Below, in pieces: positions 60,201 through 64,000 of a DNA stretch of 64,000 nt (within the stretch, counting starts at the first letter, position 1; each line of letters opens with the position of its first letter). Source of the stretch: Oegoconia quadripuncta (Eukaryota > Arthropoda > Insecta > Lepidoptera > Autostichidae); NCBI GenBank assembly GCA_949316235.1, contig OX438745.1:5461001-5525000 (forward strand). Reading direction: 5' to 3'. A model generated the notes under the pieces. The model was not told the DNA's origin and did no database searches. It was given only the letters and a program-made list of their open reading frames with translations. The translations under genes and the position numbers were made by a program.

Positions 60201-63200
60201 ACCATAGTCTAATTCGATCAAAAAAAATTCCATTACCCATATAAAGTAAATAATTCTGAAACCACTTTAGTATGGAAGTCCAACAATTTTCGGATGAATT
60301 CGGCTATGGTTCTTAGTGGAAAGTTGTTCGTAATCAGGAGTGACGTAACCAGTAAATAGGAATTGCATAAATTTCACCCTGTAGACATTACTCATTTATT
60401 TTTTCCATAGGCACCTTCCGAGCACTTCGACATGTACATTACAATATAATACAATAAATTAATTTTATAGGTAAGTGTAATTACAAATAGTATTGCATCA
60501 GTAATTATCAAGACAATACAAATAAAATAAATTAATTAATTGGGTCTAGCGCAAGAAGATGATGTAGATACAAATCACCATCTTATCTAAATCTGCCGCC
60601 AAGCAGCAATGTTAATAGCATTGTTGTGTTCCGGTTGTCAGAGATAAGATAGCCAGTCAAGTACGAACCCGTCGTGCATAAAAAAAATACCTCAAGATTG
60701 GTGCGAGAGGATTAAATTATATTGTTTATTATTTAGTAATACTTACTAGGAATATAGTGAGCCCAAGCGATGTAGTCCACATGAGGAGTTTTCTTCCAAG
60801 ACGGTCCACTACTAATGGGGTGATACAACTTGTTACTACCTGAAAATAAAAGCAATGTAACTTACCATAAATGAAAGTGAAAACTTACCATAAATGAGAT
60901 AGTCAGTAGTTAACTACTCACTTTATCGGGATAAGAAGTATCCTATGTTTTAATCCAGGGTATATTCTACCTATATAGCAAATTTCATCTAAATCCGTTC
61001 ATCCATTTCGCCGTGATTGACCAACAAACAAACATCCAAACGTTCGCATTTATAATACTTATTACTTAGATTGCGATGATATGAACTTTTTTGCGACGCT
61101 AATCTATACCTGAACAACTCCCATAATAATGGTGCCATCTGAAGCTGATATCTTGGTGCCGACTTTGACCAGAAGCTCTTCCATGTAGAACAGGAGAACA
61201 TCTATTCCGGATAATTGGAGTAACATTGCAAGAAAAACGCAGATACCTGAAAATGTAGAGCAAAAATGTGAAGTGACTATGACAAAGACGACGTTCCATT
61301 ACTTAACCCCAATACATCAATAGCTTAATTAACTGAGGTAACTAACCGTCTAATTGGAGATGCTTATTGGTTTAAAATCAACAATAACTATTTTATATCT
61401 ACTTTGTAAATCAAAACGACATTTTGCAATAAGGCAAGAAAACGACCAACTTCTTTCAAAAAAAAGAGAACATTAAATCATACCTAAAGCTTTAACATTC
61501 CCTCTGGTTGCCCAAAGATCCTTTATCCTCGGCTCTTCCTTGAATTCCCTGGCGACCAGGGCTTGCAAGCCTTCCAGTTCAGGTTGCACGGACTGTTTGG
61601 ATGTGCCACGAAGTTTCTGCAGTACTTCTGATGCTTCTTCATTGCGACCTGTATAAAATGTCAAATATTTTTGGCATTATTTGGCATTTATTATGTGTAA
61701 AGGACAAATAATCATAATGTTCTATACAATAGTTCAATGCTTAAGTGTGTTGGAAAGCCTCTAGTTAATTTTAATCTTACTTTTTAAAAACTTTAATGTA
61801 TTATAAAATCTTGTTATAATTCTCATGAAAGGAAGATTTGTTTAATAAACTATACGTAGAAAAAAGTTTTTAAAACGGTGTCCTGCCTGAATTCAAATTT
61901 TAGAATCTCGGAATTTTAAATCTAGCAGCTAATGTCATTCGATGTACATTATATCATCTAAATGTAGACGTTTTTTGATGGAAAAGCAGAAAATTGGTAT
62001 TCCGGACCGCTACCTTTCCACTGTCTTCCTATCATGAGAAGATAATATATGAAGCAGTAGGGATTGGATCCATAGCTTGGACATCACCAATTGAAATAGT
62101 TTATTGTGCACAATTATAACGTGTATAGAATATGAAATCGAAAATTGCAATTATTTCTTAATTTTTCATGAATTATCAGTTTATTCTATAATAATAATAA
62201 TAATTACGTTAGAATTTGATAACACCAAACACATTTAAAATTCCATTTGTCCCACGACCAATCCCCAGGTTCCAGCAGAATACCAGTGTTTTACCCGCCT
62301 CGGGCAAATCCACACACTGAGCTGTAGGCTTTTTGTATACTGCGGCAGACACATAATATTTTATGTTTCTGTCTGTTTTATTTTTTAGTTGTATTTTTCA
62401 TATGTGACATTTGTTATGTGTGTGTACATGGATGCAAATCTATCTTTCTCTAGCAAATTTTTGAGCCCTCGCCCTTACGCTTTACTTGCACACGCAATTA
62501 TCTACAGGTCCGGTGTGCTGCTACTCTTTCGAGGCTATTACTTCCAAAATCTACGAACCCGTACCTCCAGAGTAGCTGGCTGTCAATCAGTAGCTTGGAC
62601 ATACTGACTGACAAATATAAGCCCTTTTGTTATTTCCAGTAGCTTGAAATTGACATTCAACAAATGGTCTTCAGTTGAAATAAATGCTTGAAGTTTGAAG
62701 TTCGGACAGCGCGGAGCTATAATTCATTAGACTGGCAATTTTGTGGAGTTTATTTAAATAAATAAAAGTGCGCGATGTCTGTTATTTTCATTTAATTTCC
62801 TCACCACGACCGGACGGACTCAGAACCTTGTGAATAAAGTTCCTCAACTTATACTCTGCAGCATTGGTCAAGGGCAAGGGATACTCTTTGGTAACGTCTC
62901 ATAATACCTAACCTCTATATAACCGTCCATACTGAGGAACATACTATACTTCTTTATCCTCCTTCTATATTCCATACTTCTCCGTCACGTCTGTCAGAGG
63001 ATTTTTACAAACACATTATCAGAGAATAAAGTCAGTCACCTTTAAAAACTAAGAAGAAGGGTGTCTCAGGTATGTACCAAGTGAAAGGCACGTAGAACAG
63101 CGATAGTATTCCACCAGCAGCTGTCAGACCCCAGTATGACGTGAACGGGCCGATGGCATAGGCCAGCAGGAAGCCGACGTTGATGAAGAGTAGAAAGAGA

Positions 63201-64000
63201 GCGCTGAGAGCTCCTCGATTTTTATCCTGGAGGCAAAAAAAATTATATATACTGGTAAAGTCATTGTCTCCTGCTCCATCATTGTTCTTGGTACACCGTG
63301 GCTCTTGGTAACCAAGGTTGCACGTCGACCGAAGTATGAAGAGGAAGAAAAATTCTTTATTGTCCAGAACGTAAAAAAATTATAAGCATGAGGACGACCA
63401 CATAGGCCTCATAGACATCCAGAGCGACCGGTTGGAAGCAGCCTGTATCCAGCCACGTTCGGCGACCTTCAAAAACTATATACAGAGCAACAATTTAAAC
63501 AGATGTACAAAGGCGGTTTTTTCAGACCACCGCGGCAAAGGAGCAGGATACATACACTACTGATGTGTATCATAAACGAAACATACAAAACATACGAAAA
63601 AATACAATACATGTGCTGTACCCCGCAGGGTATAGCGGTGACAGGGTCTTCCGGTATAACGATCTCTATAGAGCCATTTTAAAATCTTTGTAGGACTGCC
63701 ATGTCTTGTCATGTCGTGTCAAGGACTTAAGCACTAGATTAGAGTTATGAAATCAACTTGGTGAGCAAATGAGTCAAATATGAGGGTTGACTAGGCCTTG
63801 GGTGCTAATTAGATCGCACACACATCACACTGAGATATCATCGACCACATCGTCTCCTTCCATCAAGAAGATTGCGATCAAGCGCGTATCCAGTCAAACA
63901 TAAAAAAAGAATGAAATAGAACTGCATGGACTCCTCAAGATCCACAAGTCAAGTGGGAGCATCACAAAAATGTGTACCTCAGCAATTTCGCCTATATACA
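57059..64000 (-). CDS. Facilitated sugar (trehalose-type) transporter, MFS; 5' end beyond window
   Basis: A major-facilitator sugar transporter of the insect Tret1-like group, expected in the plasma membrane moving hexose or trehalose. Exons (5' to 3'): 63978-64000 (partial), 63040-63226, 61484-61648, 61110-61246, 60747-60839, 59588-59699, 58979-59093, and 57059 or 57111-57263. Phases agree at each junction, giving about 330-345 residues of a family usually near 480-500; the N-terminal half is off the right edge. Motifs: YIGEIAEDKNRGAL (intracellular helix after TM4), PETPFFLVFKGRNEEA (the PESP motif after TM6), LLQLSGIDVLLFY (usual QQ..GI..V.FY, first Gln altered to Leu), DRLGRKLL (loop TM8-9), GVGPVPWILVAEMFP (TM10) and PETKGKT at the C terminus. 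Substrate cannot be assigned. It is convergent with COPA. Confidence 0.93.
57264..58537. other. Transporter last intron, unassigned
   Basis: A minus frame at 57417-57680 shows no recognised domain. The rest is AT-rich. Confidence 0.4.
58538..58815 (+). mobile_element. SINE A
   Basis: Head accgcctccgtggctcaatg, body to cttccaccttcgacctcac; the 3' tail is cut. Confidence 0.88.
58979..59093 (-). CDS. Sugar transporter exon (TM10-11)
   Basis: Reads GVGPVPWILVAEMFPPKTKC and CSFMCWLAGFVWT, donor GTATGA, phase 2. The GVGPVPW block is diagnostic. Confidence 0.93.
59363..59515 (+). repeat. Interspersed repeat (cgacttcgttcgcg type)
   Basis: Reads ctagctgttgccggcgactt and caaatttcattcaaatccgt, ending in acatacatacac. 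Related to the insert at 46458 and to 60915-61060. Confidence 0.7.
59588..59699 (-). CDS. Sugar transporter exon (TM9)
   Basis: Reads ALIGVYALFDSYYKYDTSSI and LCLIVYMILFTL. Acceptor TTACAG, donor GTAAGC, phase 1. Confidence 0.91.
60127..60384. mobile_element. MITE with ~60-bp imperfect inverted ends
   Basis: taacgtcacttacgaacaac on the left faces gttgttcgtaatcaggagtg on the right, and ccatagt/ctatgg pair further in. No coding capacity. Confidence 0.75.
60572..60690 (+). mobile_element. SINE A fragment with internal deletion
   Basis: Jumps from gataagatagccagtc straight to aagtacgaacccgtcgtgca. Confidence 0.8.
60747..60839 (-). CDS. Sugar transporter exon (TM8 and loop)
   Basis: Reads VVTSCITPLVVDRLGRKLLM and TTSLGLTIFL, 31 codons, donor GTAAGT. 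Confidence 0.92.
61110..61246 (-). CDS. Sugar transporter exon (TM7)
   Basis: Reads GICVFLAMLLQLSGIDVLLF and ends GTIIMGVVQ at GTATAG, phase 0. The Gln before LSG is the sugar-contact position of the family. Confidence 0.92.
61484..61648 (-). CDS. Sugar transporter exon (central cytoplasmic loop)
   Basis: Reads GRNEEASEVLQKLRGTSKQ, then EEPRIKDLWATRGNVKAL. Acceptor TATACAG, donor GTATGA, phase 1 both ends. Confidence 0.92.
61665..63039. other. Transporter intron, nothing recognised
   Basis: No exon needed by the protein is missing here and no shared repeat was seen. Confidence 0.5.
63040..63226 (-). CDS. Sugar transporter exon (TM5-6)
   Basis: Starts DKNRGALSALFLLFINVGFL after CTCCAG and ends IPETPFFLVFK plus one base at GTGACT. 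Confidence 0.92.
63370..63480 (-). mobile_element. LINE G scrap
   Basis: Reads gcgaccggttggaagcagcc, as in the nested copy at 887-1042. Confidence 0.6.
63800..63905 (+). mobile_element. LINE E tail
   Basis: Reads tcgaccacatcgtctccttc and ccagtcaaacataaaaaaa, diverged. Confidence 0.7.
63978..64000 (-). CDS. Sugar transporter, partial exon at window edge
   Basis: The last 23 bases code YIGEIAE in reverse and end at a GTACAC donor, phase 0. It joins directly to DKNRGAL in the next exon, reproducing the classic sugar-porter motif. Confidence 0.85.

Overview
This window is nuclear DNA of an insect, almost certainly a lepidopteran (butterfly or moth). The genes are split by AT-rich introns with GT-AG borders, the proteins are animal orthologues with insect-like differences, and the introns are full of tRNA-headed SINEs, non-LTR retrotransposon 3' ends and small DNA transposons of types common in Lepidoptera. 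One SINE family looks like the Metulj type of butterflies. The species cannot be told from the sequence.

Four host genes were resolved exon by exon, with splice phases checked at every junction. (1) XPR1, an SPX-EXS phosphate exporter, lies on the minus strand from its ATG at 20916 to an eighth exon ending at 2343; its last exons are beyond the left edge. (2) EXOSC1 (exosome cap protein CSL4) is complete on the minus strand in three exons, 25834 to 23005, 224 residues. (3) COPA (alpha-COP of the COPI coat) is complete on the plus strand in 21 exons, 26799 to 55056, 1238 residues; it is divergent from EXOSC1 across about 960 bp. (4) A facilitated sugar (trehalose-type) transporter lies on the minus strand from the right edge to about 57059, convergent with COPA; its 5' exons are outside the window. 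These are unrelated housekeeping or transport functions: phosphate efflux, RNA decay, Golgi-ER vesicle coats and sugar uptake. Nothing suggests a shared pathway.

Most remaining sequence is mobile. The outstanding element is a Tc1/mariner-superfamily transposon at 12753-16010 in XPR1 intron 3. It has two 628-bp terminal inverted repeats that differ at only about two positions by eye, and an intact two-exon transposase with D,D41D spacing. It sits at a TA inside a SINE. Other elements with readable target duplications are a 766-bp hAT-type element (8-bp duplication) inside a SINE, a 971-bp Harbinger-type derivative (TTA), an 869-bp element flanked by TTAG, and TA-flanked MITEs. A 5S-rRNA-like fragment lies in COPA intron 11.

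For bookkeeping the SINEs are called A (head like cctccgtggctcaatg), B (gattggtgtagtgg), C (gacctgtttggtgtag) and D (tcggtggctcagcgg); LINE tails are called E, F, G and H. These labels are local to this report. SINE A and LINE E share a similar 3' tail, suggesting a SINE and its mobilising partner.
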